The position numbers and the translations under genes were made by a program. Shown piece after piece: positions 38,765-47,699 of a DNA stretch of 55,806 bases. Below the pieces are notes generated by a model. That model was not told the origin of the DNA and ran no database searches. It saw only the letters and a program-made list of their open reading frames with translations. Source of the DNA: Salinactinospora qingdaonensis (GTDB lineage Bacteria; Actinomycetota; Actinomycetes; Streptosporangiales; Streptosporangiaceae); the NCBI RefSeq assembly GCF_039539445.1, contig NZ_BAABDD010000031.1:1-55806 (forward strand), given 5' to 3'. Position 1 is the stretch's first letter. Each line of letters opens with the position of its first letter.

Positions 38765-39628
38765 TCAGGAGAGCAGCAGCCCGTGGAGCTTGTCGGGGTT
38801 GCGGATCAGGCGCAGCACGCTGATGCGCCCGTCCTCGGTGACCTCGCCGCAGGCCACCGTGTCGGGCACGCCGGCCACGGTCACCAGCACGCCGGGTTCG
38901 CCGTTGACCTCGACCACGCGGGCACCGACCTGGGCCTGCTGGCGTTGCAGCACCCCCAGCAGCCACCGGCTGACCTTGTCGGCGCCGTAGAGCGGGCGCA
39001 GGGCCGACTGCACCTTGCCGCCGCCGTCGGTCCAGGCGGTCACCTCCGGGGCGAGCAGTTCCAGCATGCGGTTAAGGTCGCCGCCCAGGCAGGCGGCGAG
39101 GAACTCCTCGGTGACCTGACGCTGGAGCCGCTGGGAAACGTCGTAGCGGGGCCGCCGGGCGTGGGCGTGCGAGCGTGCCCGGTGACCGACCTGGCGCACC
39201 GAACCCTCGGAGCGGTCGACGATCCCGGCGATCTCGCCGTAGGAGAACCCGAAGACCTCCTTGAGGACGAACACCGCGCGCTCCAGCGGCGACATCGTCT
39301 CCAACACCACCAGCATCGCCAACGACACCGACTCGGCGCGCTCGACGTCCTCGGTGGCGTCGGGCTCGGCGACCAGCGGCTCGGGCAGCCAGGGCCCCAC
39401 GTAGTCCTCGCGCTGGGCGCTGGCCGAGCGCAGCCGGTTCACCGCCAAATTGGTGACCGTGCGCGCCAGATAGGCTCGCGGGCGGGTCACCGGGTCGGTG
39501 ACGGCGCTCCAGCGCAGCCACGCCTCCTGCACGATGTCTTCGGCGTCGGCGACACTGCCCAGCATGCGGTAGGCGATGCCGAACAGCATCGCCCGGTGCT
39601 CCTCGAAGACCGCGCTGGCCTGGTTCAT
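38765..39628 (-). CDS. ECF41-family RNA polymerase sigma factor (SigJ-like)
   Basis: The 287-residue protein has ECF regions 2 and 4 (FGIAYRMLGSVADAEDIVQE; LSPLERAVFVLKEVFGFSY; YGEIAGIVDRSEGSVRQVGH; the first words differ slightly in context) and a C-terminal SnoaL-like domain. Both hallmark motifs of ECF41 are visible: WTDGGGK and NPDKL near the end, which tune sigma activity without an anti-sigma factor. ATG 39628 overlaps the stop of the carboxymuconolactone-decarboxylase-like gene. An ECF41-type promoter lies upstream of that gene, so the pair is probably autoregulated. Confidence 0.93.
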   Translation of the reverse strand: MNQASAVFEEHRAMLFGIAYRMLGSVADAEDIVQEAWLRWSAVTDPVTRPRAYLARTVTNLAVNRLRSASAQREDYVGPWLPEPLVAEPDATEDVERAESVSLAMLVVLETMSPLERAVFVLKEVFGFSYGEIAGIVDRSEGSVRQVGHRARSHAHARRPRYDVSQRLQRQVTEEFLAACLGGDLNRMLELLAPEVTAWTDGGGKVQSALRPLYGADKVSRWLLGVLQRQQAQVGARVVEVNGEPGVLVTVAGVPDTVACGEVTEDGRISVLRLIRNPDKLHGLLLS

Positions 39629-40194
39629 GCCTGGCCGGCCCGCGCGGCGGGAACGGCGCAATGGTCGGAGAAGCCTTGGCTGGTCAGACCCAGCGCGCTG
39701 TTGACCCGCGAACGCAGGTTCTCCACGGCGATCATGGTGGTCAGCTCCACCAGCGCCTCCTCTCCCAACCGCTCGCGCAGCGCCGCGCCCAGCTCGTCGG
39801 TGACCGTGGGCGGGGTCGTCGTCATGGCCTCGGCGTAGTCCATGACAAGCGATTCCACCTCGGTGAAGGCGTCGCGGTGCTCACGCCAGTTTGCGACCCT
39901 CCTGATCTTTTCTACCGGCAGCCCCAGCTCCTCGGCTTCCCAGTACCCGAAATCGACGCACCAAGCGCATCCGATGCGCATCGCCGAGACCATCACCGCC
40001 AGGTGCTTCAGGGCCGGGTCGACCTTCTTCCACCTGTCGATGCCGCTCTCGAAGCGCAGCACGCTGCGCAGCACCCGCGTGTTGTGCGCATAGGCTTTAC
40101 CGGGATCGAGCACGGTTCCGAAGCGGCGGCGGGAGTACCACTCGCCCAGGCGCAGCAGCAGGGTGCGCGGCGGGTCAAGAGAGATGCGAGCCAT
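39625..40194 (-). CDS. Carboxymuconolactone decarboxylase-family protein (ECF41 partner)
   Basis: A 189-residue protein of the CMD/AhpD-like helical family: KHLAVMVSAMRIGCAWCVDF carries the CxxC pair, followed by WREHRDAFTEVESLVMDYAEA and LVELTTMIAVENLRSRVN. AhpD-like CxxC proteins act in peroxide or thiol redox chemistry. Genes of this family are the standard partners of ECF41 sigma factors, and here the two overlap. Function of the pair is not established. Confidence 0.92.
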   Translation of the reverse strand: MARISLDPPRTLLLRLGEWYSRRRFGTVLDPGKAYAHNTRVLRSVLRFESGIDRWKKVDPALKHLAVMVSAMRIGCAWCVDFGYWEAEELGLPVEKIRRVANWREHRDAFTEVESLVMDYAEAMTTTPPTVTDELGAALRERLGEEALVELTTMIAVENLRSRVNSALGLTSQGFSDHCAVPAARAGQA

Positions 40195-40232
40195 TACGGT
40201 CCTCCTCGCGTTGGAGTGCTTTCACCCAACAG

Positions 40233-40259
40233 GACAAGACAGCCCGCCCCGATGTGACA
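40233..40259 (-). promoter_or_regulatory. ECF41-type promoter
   Basis: On the minus strand TGTCACA (40259-40253) is followed 16 bp later by TGTC (40236-40233). This resembles the ECF41 promoter (-35 TGTCACA, -10 CGTC). It lies about 40 bp before the decarboxylase-like gene, which is co-transcribed with the sigma factor. Confidence 0.75.
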
Positions 40260-40410
40260 CGGCACCGCTGAGCGGCTCGGGGCGACACGGCCGAAGGAGC
40301 CGGTTGTGTCCCTGGTATGCGCCAATCCGGTGGTTATGGGCACCATGCGCACCACGGCCGCGCTGTGCCTCCGACCGTTGCGTGCGCTGACGGCACCCGA
40401 GCGCGAGGAC

Positions 40411-40489
40411 GTCATCGAGGAGCCGTGGCCATGCGCGGCTGCACCGCGACCACCACCGCCCACGATGTCGTCATCGAGGAGCCGTGGCC
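40411..40489. repeat. 20-bp direct repeat beside the transposon
   Basis: GTCATCGAGGAGCCGTGGCC occurs at 40411-40430 and 40470-40489, 59 bp apart, in a gene-free stretch between the ECF41 promoter and the left end of the Tn3-type element. No clear function. Confidence 0.6.
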
Positions 40490-40565
40490 GGGCTGAGCCC
40501 GCTTTCCGTCGCACGGCGGCGGGCGACTGGTTCGCGCCACTCACGGCGGTTCCCTAGCCGTATCC

Positions 40566-40602
40566 GGGGCTGAGGAACAACGGAACGAAACCCCGCTCTA
40601 AG
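40566..40602 (+). repeat. Left terminal inverted repeat of Tn3-type element
   Basis: A 37-bp repeat with outer GGGG and inner CTCTAAG, 31 bp before tnpA. See the right partner at 50199-50235. Confidence 0.85.
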
Positions 40603-40633
40603 CGTTCCGCTCCTGCTCGTACCTTCTGGGGGC

Positions 40634-43600
40634 ATGCCGGTTGAGTTCCTCACTGATGAGCAAGCGGCCCACTATGGCCGCTACGCCGAGCCGCCCTCGC
40701 GCGCTCACCTGGATCGTTTCTTCCACCTCGATGACGCCGACTGGGAGCTGATCGCTCCTAAGCGGCGCGATGCCAACCGCCTGGGCTTCGCCGTGCAGCT
40801 GTGCACGGCTCGTGGCTTGGGCACTTTCCTTACCGACGTCGGCGAGGTCCCTGAGAACGCCGTGGTCTACCTCGCCGAGCAGCTTGGGGTCGATGATCCG
40901 GGCTGCCTGTCCGACTACGCCGCCCGCGAGCAGACGCGCCTGGACCACGCCGAGGAGATCCGCCGCGCGTGCGGGTTCGTCGACTTCGCCGAGAAGCAGG
41001 CGGAGCTGCGCGCGTGGTTGGAAGCCCAGGTGTGGACCACCACCGATGGCCCCAAGGCGCTCTTCGATGGTGCGGTGGCCTGGTTGCGCCGCCGCGCGGT
41101 GCTGTTGCCGGGGGTGACCACCCTGGCCCGGTTGGTGGCGCGGGTGCGCGAGGAGGTCACTGAACGGTTGTGGCAGGAGTTGTGCGCGTTGCTCGGTCCC
41201 GGCCAGCAGGCGGGGCTGGAGGCGCTGCTCGCCGTGCCCGAGGGGGAGCGGGTCTCCAATCTGGAGCGGCTGCGCCGCGGGCCTACCCGCCGTTCGGGCC
41301 AGGAGATGGTGCGCGCTCTGGACCGGGTCGCCGAGATCTTCGGTCTCGGGCTGGGTCAGGTGGACCTGTCGGGTTTCCCGGCGCGGCGCGTGGCCGAGAT
41401 GGCGCGCTACGGGCTGGCGGGCAAGGCGCCGCTGCTGCGGCGCCACGACGACCCGCGTCGGCTGGCCACCTTGCTGGCCACGGTGGTGCACCTGCAGGCC
41501 CGCGCGGTCGATGACGCCCTGGAGCTGCTGGATTTGCTGATGACCACCAAGCTTCTGGCTCAGGCCGAGCGCGAGTCGGTCAAGGAGAAGGTCAAGCGGC
41601 TGCCCCGGTTGAACGCCGAGTCGGCCAAGCTGGCGGCGGCCGTGGGGGTGCTGATCGAGGCCACCCCCGGCGAGGAAGGCGACGCGGCGGCGGTCAGTTT
41701 GGCCCAGGTGTGGGAGCGCATCGAAAGTGTCGTCCCGCGTGGGGAGTTGGCGGCGGCGCTGCGTGCGCTGGAGGAGATGCTGCCGGCACCCGATTCCGAT
41801 GCCGACGAGGAGTGGCGGGCAGAGCTGGTCACCCGCTACGGCAGTGTGCGCGGGTTCCTGCCGATGCTCACCCAGGTCATCGACTTCGGCGCCACCGTGG
41901 AGGGGGCGCTGGCGCTGGAGGCGATGCGGCGCCTGCCCGAGTTGATCGGCCGCAAGAAGGTCTTGGCGCGCGAGGTCGACACCTCCCTGGTCACCGGGTC
42001 CTGGCACAAGCTGGTGTTCGCCGAGGGGCCCGAGGTGGTGCACAAGGCCGCCTACGTGTTCTGCGTGCTGGAACAGTTTCACCGCCATCTCAAGCGCCGC
42101 GACATCTACGCTCCGGCCTCCTCGCGGTGGAACGATCCGCGCTCCAAGCTCTTGGCCGGATCCGCCTGGGAGCAGGCCAAACCGGCCGCGTTGGCCGCGC
42201 TCGGGCTGCCGGAGGATCCGGATGCGTTCCTGGCCGCACACGCCGAGCTGCTGGATGCGACCTATCGCGAGGTCGGCGGGCGCCTGATCGCCAACGACGC
42301 GGTCACCGTGGATGAGCGCGGCCGACTGCACCTGGCCCAGCTCACGGCCGTCAAGGATCCGCCGAGCCTGGTCGACCTGCGCACCCGCATCGGGCGCATG
42401 CTGCCGCGGGTGGACCTGCCTGAGCTGATCCTGGAGGTGATGAGTTGGCATCCGGGCTTCATGGATGCCTTTACCGGCGTGTCCGGGTCCGAGGCGCGCC
42501 TGGCCGACCTGGATGTCACCGTGGCCGCGCTGCTGGTGTGCCACTCCTGCAACCTCGACTACACACCGGTGGCCAAGCCCGGCGTGGCGGCGTTGAGCCG
42601 CGACCGGCTCTCCCACGTCGACCAGACCTACCTGCGTGCCGAGACCTACTCGGTGGCCAACGTGCCCCTCATTGAGGGCCAGGCCGGCAACGCGCTGGCT
42701 CTGGCGTGGGGCGGTGGGCGCGTCGCCTCGGTGGACGGGATGCGGTTCGTCGTCCCCGTCAACACCATCCACTCCCGGCCCAACCGGCGCTACTTCGGAC
42801 GGCGCCGCGGCTCGACGTGGCTGAACATGGTCAACGACCAGGCCGCAGGGCTGTCGGGCATGGTGGTGGCCGGCACCCCGCGCGACACCCTGCACCTGCT
42901 GGATGTCCTCTACAACCAGGACGGCGGGCTGGCACCCGACATCATCGTCACCGACGAGGGCTCCTACTCCGACCTCATCTTCGGCCTGGTCCACCTGCTG
43001 GGAAGGCAGTACCGGCCCCAGTTGGCCGACGTGCCCGACCACCGGCTCTGGCGCGTCAACCGCACGGCCGACTACGGGCCGCTGGATGCCGCCGCACGCG
43101 GCCGCATCGACACCGACCGGATCCGCCGCCACTGGGACGACATCTGCCGCGTGGTCGCCTCGATCCATACCGGTGCCGTGCGTGCCTACGACGTCATCCG
43201 GATGCTCTCGCGCGATGGCAACCCCACCCAGCTCGGGCTGGCCATCGCCCACTTCGGCCGGCTGCACAAGAGCCTGCACGTGCTGTCCTACATCGATGAC
43301 GAGTCCTACCGCCGTGCCATCAAGGCCCAGACCAGCCTGCAGGAGTCCCGTCACGCCCTGGCCCGGTGGGTCTTCCACGGCAAGCACGGCGAGCTGCGCC
43401 AGCGCTACCGCGACGGGATGGAGGACCAGCTCGGCGCCCTGGGGTTGGTGCTCAACTGCATCACCCTGTGGAACACCGTCTACATGGACGCCGCTTTGGA
43501 CCAGCTACGCGCTGAGGGTTACCCGGTGCGCGAGGAGGACGTCGTCTACCTTTCTCCCTTCGCCCGCCGGCACATCAACGTCAACGGCCACTACTCGTTC

Positions 43601-43675
43601 CTGCTGCCTGACATGCCCGGCGGCCGCCGCGAGTTGCGCGACCCTGACGAGCCGCTGGAGGGCGAGGAGGAATGA
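40634..43675 (+). CDS. tnpA: Tn3-family transposase
   Basis: The 1013-residue protein has the full Tn3 TnpA length. The N-terminal part carries the DUF4158 region (FLTDEQAAHYGRYAEPPSRA; FFHLDDADWELIAPKRRDAN). The DDE domain contains YNQDGGLAPDIIVTDEGSYS with a catalytic Asp, then the helical tail RRAIKAQTSLQESRHALARW and LVLNCITLWNTVYMDAALDQ. It makes the cointegrate during replicative transposition. It appears intact and lies 31 bp inside the left repeat. Confidence 0.95.
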   Translation: MPVEFLTDEQAAHYGRYAEPPSRAHLDRFFHLDDADWELIAPKRRDANRLGFAVQLCTARGLGTFLTDVGEVPENAVVYLAEQLGVDDPGCLSDYAAREQTRLDHAEEIRRACGFVDFAEKQAELRAWLEAQVWTTTDGPKALFDGAVAWLRRRAVLLPGVTTLARLVARVREEVTERLWQELCALLGPGQQAGLEALLAVPEGERVSNLERLRRGPTRRSGQEMVRALDRVAEIFGLGLGQVDLSGFPARRVAEMARYGLAGKAPLLRRHDDPRRLATLLATVVHLQARAVDDALELLDLLMTTKLLAQAERESVKEKVKRLPRLNAESAKLAAAVGVLIEATPGEEGDAAAVSLAQVWERIESVVPRGELAAALRALEEMLPAPDSDADEEWRAELVTRYGSVRGFLPMLTQVIDFGATVEGALALEAMRRLPELIGRKKVLAREVDTSLVTGSWHKLVFAEGPEVVHKAAYVFCVLEQFHRHLKRRDIYAPASSRWNDPRSKLLAGSAWEQAKPAALAALGLPEDPDAFLAAHAELLDATYREVGGRLIANDAVTVDERGRLHLAQLTAVKDPPSLVDLRTRIGRMLPRVDLPELILEVMSWHPGFMDAFTGVSGSEARLADLDVTVAALLVCHSCNLDYTPVAKPGVAALSRDRLSHVDQTYLRAETYSVANVPLIEGQAGNALALAWGGGRVASVDGMRFVVPVNTIHSRPNRRYFGRRRGSTWLNMVNDQAAGLSGMVVAGTPRDTLHLLDVLYNQDGGLAPDIIVTDEGSYSDLIFGLVHLLGRQYRPQLADVPDHRLWRVNRTADYGPLDAAARGRIDTDRIRRHWDDICRVVASIHTGAVRAYDVIRMLSRDGNPTQLGLAIAHFGRLHKSLHVLSYIDDESYRRAIKAQTSLQESRHALARWVFHGKHGELRQRYRDGMEDQLGALGLVLNCITLWNTVYMDAALDQLRAEGYPVREEDVVYLSPFARRHINVNGHYSFLLPDMPGGRRELRDPDEPLEGEEE

Positions 43676-43893
43676 GTCTTTGGATCGCAGGCGAGTGTCG
43701 GTGGGCTTCGCTAAAGTACGCACTGCGGTCAGTGGACCGTGGGCCCGGCTCAAGGCCCGGATGTTGTTCGGCCCGTGACCGAACACCTCGATCCGAAGGT
43801 GCCCCGCACCGAGCCCTCGCGCACCTGCTTTTCACCGGCCGGCGTCTTTCCTGGGCGCGGCGAGTCACGGGATCGCCGCCGACTGCGGAAGGG

Positions 43894-44293
43894 ATGACCG
43901 TGCCCATCGACCACGCGCGCAAGAACCAGCTCAACGCCATCAAGGACGCCTACGGCGTCAAGCACGCCGATGCCATCGCCCTGCTTGACCCCCCGACGTC
44001 GACGAACGCAATGTGCTTCTGGACGTCATCGAGACCTACCGCGGCATCGGCACCTACACCGACGCGGTGGCCTACCTGGAACAGCAGCGCAACGACCCGC
44101 GCAACCAGGTGATGTGCGAAACCTGCGGGTGGGTGTGGGGGATGGTGTGCCCCGAGTGCCCCGGCTGCGGCTGCTACAACGCCGTGTGCTCGGGATGGCG
44201 CCACCACGAGTACATGGACGAGGACGAGCGCGCCGAACTGACCGCGTGCGACGAGTACGGCGGCAACGCCTACAACCCCCCGGAGTACCACGG
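43894..44293 (+). pseudogene. Cys-rich zinc-ribbon-like protein with frameshift at a C6 run
   Basis: Starts at ATG 43894 (GGAAGGG upstream) as MTVPIDHARKNQLNAIKDAY. Around 43988-43994 (GACCCCCCGA) the reading continues one frame back as VLLDVIETYRGIGTYTDAVA and then VMCETCGWVWGMVCPECPGC, GCYNAVCSGW. The Cys pairs look like a zinc ribbon. The joined protein is sensible only with one extra C or a -1 slip at the C run. The real stop is not visible because the frame runs into the PrimPol remnant. Function unknown; it is passenger DNA of the transposon. Confidence 0.6.
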
Positions 44294-44750
44294 GTGGCGG
44301 TTGCCCGCGGCCTGGCCGTGTTCGCGCTCCCGCCCGGCGGAAACTTCCCGGACCGGCGCGGATGGCAGAAAAGCGCCACCACCGAGGCCGACCAGGTCCG
44401 TCGAACCTGGCGCCGCGGCGACAACGTCGGCATCGGCTGCTGGGCCTCCGGCGTCGTCGGTCTCGACCTCGACGTCGCCGACGACTGCCACCCCGAGCGG
44501 GGGCATGCACCTGTACTTCCGCGCCCTGCCGGGGCGGGTGATCACCAGCGTCTCGGGCGGCCGGTCCCGGCTGGGGGCCGGTATCGACGTGCGCGGGCCG
44601 GGCGGGCGCGGCGGCTACCTCGTCGGCCCCGACTCCGTGGTGAACGGACGCTCCTACGCCATCACCCATGACGCCCCGATCCAACTCCTGCCCGACTGGC
44701 TCACCGACCAGCTCGCCCTACCGCAGATAGCACATGAATATCTGCGGTAA
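44294..44750 (+). pseudogene. PrimPol-type DNA primase/polymerase N-domain remnant
   Basis: The first part reads VAVARGLAVFALPPGGNFPD, RRGWQKSATTEADQVRRTW, NVGIGCWASGVVGLDLDVAD, matching the start of bifunctional primase/polymerase domains (PF09250-like). At about 44480-44500 the frame changes to TPSGGMHLYFRALPGR, then RLGAGIDVRGPGGRGGYLVG and LLPDWLTDQLALP. Compared with the family, about 20-30 residues are missing at the junction and the N-terminus is short. No helicase follows. It looks like a decayed replication gene, perhaps from a captured plasmid or integrative element. Confidence 0.65.
44719..44749. promoter_or_regulatory. Candidate tyrosine-recombinase core site (IRS-like)
   Basis: Perfect 11-bp arms TACCGCAGATA (44719-44729) and TATCTGCGGTA (44739-44749) flank a 9-nt centre, 51 bp before the recombinase gene. 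GATATCTGCG recurs at 44803. An inverted core plus directly repeated arm next to tnpI is how internal resolution sites of Tn4430-like elements are built. Confidence 0.6.
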
Positions 44751-44800
44751 CGTCGCTACCGACCAGGGGCAACGTCCCCGCGCCGCGGTGGCGACTCGCC

Positions 44801-45532
44801 ATGGATATCTGCGACAGCGCTCGGAAGGTGGCGATGGGCACGATCCACCGGCTGGAGACCGGCACCGCCGTGCCCACTCTCGGCCAGGCGTGCGAGGCGT
44901 TCCTCGCCGCCACCGCTAACCCCAACACCGCCCGCTCCTATGCCACCGCGCTGGGTGCGCTGGCCGACTGGCTCGGCGCCCACCAACCGCTGTCGGTGTT
45001 GGAGGGCGAGCGGATCCCCGACCGGGCCGCCGCATGGTTCACCGCCACCTGGGGCTCCGCGGCGCCGGCAACGTTCAATGCCCGCCTCAACGCCCTGGCC
45101 GCCGCAGCGAACTGGTGGCGCGAGCAGGGATGGCTCACCGGCAACCCGCTGATACGGATCCGGCGCCGCCAGCGCACGCCCGACCGCACCCGCGCGCTGG
45201 ACCGCGCCGAGATCGAGCGGGTACTGGCCGCCGAACACCTCGGACTGCGCGAACGCACGCTGTGGCGGCTGCTGTATGAGTCGGCCACCCGGGCCACCGA
45301 GGTGCTCTCGCTGGACGCCGACGAGCTGGACCTAGCCAACCGGCGCGCCCGCGTGCGGCGCAAGGGTGGGGCGGCCGATGTCATCACCTGGCGCACCGCC
45401 ACCGCGCGGCTGCTGCCCCGCCTGCTGGCCGGACGCACGAGCGGCCCGGTCTTCCTCACCGACCGGCGCGCCCGCGTGGAGCTCGCACCGGTCGACCTCG
45501 ACCCGACCACCGGCCGGGCGCGGCTGTCCTAG
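44801..45532 (+). pseudogene. Tyrosine recombinase (TnpI-like), N-terminal part, interrupted
   Basis: 243 codons encode a SAM-like arm domain (LGQACEAFLAATANPNTARS) and the start of the catalytic domain with Arg I in YESATRATEVLSLDADEL and the Lys strand RRKGGAADVITW. After GRARLS a stop arises only because the nested element inserted: TAG is formed by TA of the host and the first G of the insert. The rest of the gene resumes at 49728. Rejoined, it gives about 318 residues, normal for the family. It probably served as the transposon's cointegrate resolvase. Confidence 0.9.
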
Positions 45533-45569
45533 GGGGGTGAGGAGGATTGCTGAAGAAATTCCCGGTAGC
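45532..45569 (+). repeat. Left end repeat of the nested composite
   Basis: A 38-bp end starting GGGGGGTGAGGAGGATTG and ending GGTAGC. It lies directly after the TCCTA duplication inside the recombinase gene. Confidence 0.85.
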
Positions 45570-45592
45570 GCCGTGACCTCGGCTGCGGTTCG

Positions 45593-46138
45593 GTGACGAG
45601 GCGATCCTGGCCAGCTCATGGGCCCTACGTTCTGGCTCATGTCGCCCGTGTGGACAAGGCCGCGTTCATCCTGTGCGTCATCGAGCACCTGCACCGCGGG
45701 CTACGCCGCCGTGACGCCTTCGCCCACTACGGCCGCATCTTCAAGACTCTGCACCTGTTGCAGTTCCTGCACGATCAGAGCTACCGGCGCATGATCACCG
45801 CCCAGCTCAACGTCTCCGAATCCCGCCACGGGCTGGCCCGCAAGATCTGCTTCGGCAACCGCGGCGAACTCAAGCAGCGCTACCGCGAAGGACTCGAAGA
45901 CCAGCTTGGCGCTCTGGGCTTGGCGCTCAACGCCGTGGTGTGGTGGAACAGCCTCTACATCGACGCTGCCGTGGCCCGCCTGCGCGCTGAGGGGTTCCCC
46001 GTCACCGAGGACATGTGCGCCCGCCTGTCCCCGCTGGGGTTGGACCACATCAACTTCCTGGGCTCCTATGTCTTCCCCCACCCCGAAGTCGAGGCTGGGC
46101 TGCGCCCACTGCGCGCCCCGGACGCGGCCGAGGAGTAG
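45593..46138 (+). pseudogene. Tn3-family transposase remnant with internal deletions
   Basis: Residues about 18-50 (VDKAAFILCVIEHLHRGLRR) match the middle of TnpA, then jump directly to the C-terminal helical part (LLQFLHDQSYRRMITAQLNV; LGLALNAVVWWNSLYIDAAV). The catalytic DDE core is missing. Compared with tnpA at 40634, the C-terminal part is similar but clearly divergent, so it belongs to a different Tn3 lineage. It cannot be active. Confidence 0.88.
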
Positions 46139-46311
46139 ACATACCAGTCGGCCTGCGTCACCGCGGGTGCCGCAGGCCGACTCACGCTGGCCGTCGTCGA
46201 CCGACCTCCTCCTGTTCGGAAAACGGCCGATTCTCGGACAGGGCAGTGGCGCGAGGAAAACCGGAACGACAACCCGCATTTGCACGCTCAGTCACCTATG
46301 TCACGGAGAGT

Positions 46312-46349
46312 GCTACCGCCAAAATCCATTCCGATCCTCCCCGAGGGCC
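46312..46349 (-). repeat. Inner inverted repeat 1 (right end of left mini-element)
   Basis: Read on the minus strand it has CGGGGAGGAT and GGTAGC at the same positions as the outer ends. It closes the mini-element 45532-46349 that holds the transposase remnant. Confidence 0.75.
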
Positions 46350-46390
46350 GAGGCCATCACCCACTAGCCACCCAATCCGGCGGCTGACTG

Positions 46391-47047
46391 TCACCCTTGG
46401 GTATACACAGGGCTTTCTTCCGCGGTTTCCCGACTTTCGAGCAGGCGGTAGTGGTCGACGCTGCTGTCGGCGTGGTGGGCGAGGATCTCGCGGATACGGC
46501 CGCTGTGTGCCTCGGCTGTGAGGTCGAGGGAGGATATATGCGTGTCGGCCGCGCCGTTGTAGGGGGAGGGTAGGCGGTGGTGGGGTAGTGCACTGATTCG
46601 GATGAGGTCGGCGTCCTCCTCGTGCAATGCGGTGATGCGGTCGATGAGCCCTAGAAGCCGGCTGGGTTCGAGGAGTTCGGCCATCCAGTCCTCGGTCCAG
46701 AAGCTCCACGGGACCGGGTCCCCGGGATCGTCGCTCAGGTTCTGCACACGCCGGGACCCGCCCAGTTCGAGGGTGAGGCGCTGCCCGTCACGCTGGATGC
46801 GTTCCCCGTCGGGGCGGTGCACCGTCCACTCCTGCTCGGCGGTGATGTCCAGTCCTCGCCAGAGGTGCAAGCTCGATCCCGGTTCTGGCCGTCCCGGCCG
46901 GTAGGGCTGCTCGGAGCGGTCCTCGCCGTCGGGGCCGGTCGCGGGGACCGTCACGGTGGCTTCGGCTCGGAAACAACCGCGTGTGGGTGTGATCAGCCCC
47001 GGGATGCACATGGCTCCGAGGACTCGCTGCGTTCCCTCAACCAGCAT
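46391..47047 (-). CDS. Hypothetical protein in nested composite
   Basis: A 218-residue soluble protein with LVEGTQRVLGAMCIPGLITP at the start, HLWRGLDITAEQEWTVHRPD in the middle and RITALHEEDADLIRISALPH near the end. I do not recognise a domain. An AAGGAG site precedes ATG 47047. It overlaps the lipoprotein gene by 11 bp, so the two are co-transcribed. Base composition is less GC-rich than the chromosome, consistent with transfer. Confidence 0.65.
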   Translation of the reverse strand: MLVEGTQRVLGAMCIPGLITPTRGCFRAEATVTVPATGPDGEDRSEQPYRPGRPEPGSSLHLWRGLDITAEQEWTVHRPDGERIQRDGQRLTLELGGSRRVQNLSDDPGDPVPWSFWTEDWMAELLEPSRLLGLIDRITALHEEDADLIRISALPHHRLPSPYNGAADTHISSLDLTAEAHSGRIREILAHHADSSVDHYRLLESRETAEESPVYTQG

Positions 47048-47699
47048 CGGAGGCTCCTTCCGGGCAGCTGTCGGTGTTCCTCCAACCATAGGAGGCCGAC
47101 GCCTCGGGTATGGGCTCTACCGACACTGATGCCTCGATCCAACTGACTTGCACGACGTGGTATTCGGCGCAGGGATCGGTCGGCCCCAAGGCGATCGCGG
47201 TGGACCCGTTTCCTGTAGGAGCGAATGCGCACTCACCGGCGCGAAGTTCCAAGTCCGCCGCAGAGCGCACTTCGCTGCACCGCCGCTCCTGGGCCTTTTC
47301 GGGGGCGGGGATCCCATCGGCACCGACCGTTGGGTAGGTCATGTGGACGACTCGGATAGGAACGCTGTGCCCTTCCGCGGTAATGGTTGGGATGTCACCG
47401 CTCGTGTCGACCTCCTCCCAGCTCAAGCTTTCGGGGACCTCTCCACTTTCTCCCGGCCAATTCCGATAGAAGGGTTCCACCATCACGCCTTCAACGCTTA
47501 ATTCCGGCGGTCCATCAGGAATGAAGCGCCGCTCGGTTTCGCGCCAGACCGCGCCCTCATAGGAAGGGCTTGTGCTGGTGGGCGTAGCCGAGCGGGAGGG
47601 GGATCCGGCGTTGTCCGCGTCAGAGCATCCGCTGGCTGCCGCCGCAGCAGTCGCGGCAGCAGCCAGCAACGAAAAATACCTCACGGATTGGATCCGCAA
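47037..47699 (-). CDS. Putative lipoprotein
   Basis: The N-terminus has a short basic start, an Ala-rich hydrophobic stretch and the lipobox ASGC at about residues 22-25, followed by a Ser/Thr/Pro linker. The remaining domain (about 170 residues) has a Cys pair in AQERRCSEV and AGECAFAPTG. No family recognised. The start is TTG 47699 or GTG 47684; neither has a strong ribosome site. The stop of the upstream secreted-protein gene overlaps this start. Confidence 0.7.
   Translation of the reverse strand: MRIQSVRYFSLLAAAATAAAAASGCSDADNAGSPSRSATPTSTSPSYEGAVWRETERRFIPDGPPELSVEGVMVEPFYRNWPGESGEVPESLSWEEVDTSGDIPTITAEGHSVPIRVVHMTYPTVGADGIPAPEKAQERRCSEVRSAADLELRAGECAFAPTGNGSTAIALGPTDPCAEYHVVQVSWIEASVSVEPIPEASASYGWRNTDSCPEGASDAG

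Noticed and set aside
40598..43387. 929-codon open frame antisense to tnpA
   Set aside because: Sequence is Gln/Arg/His/Gly-rich without domains and fully overlaps a well-supported transposase; typical GC-rich shadow frame.
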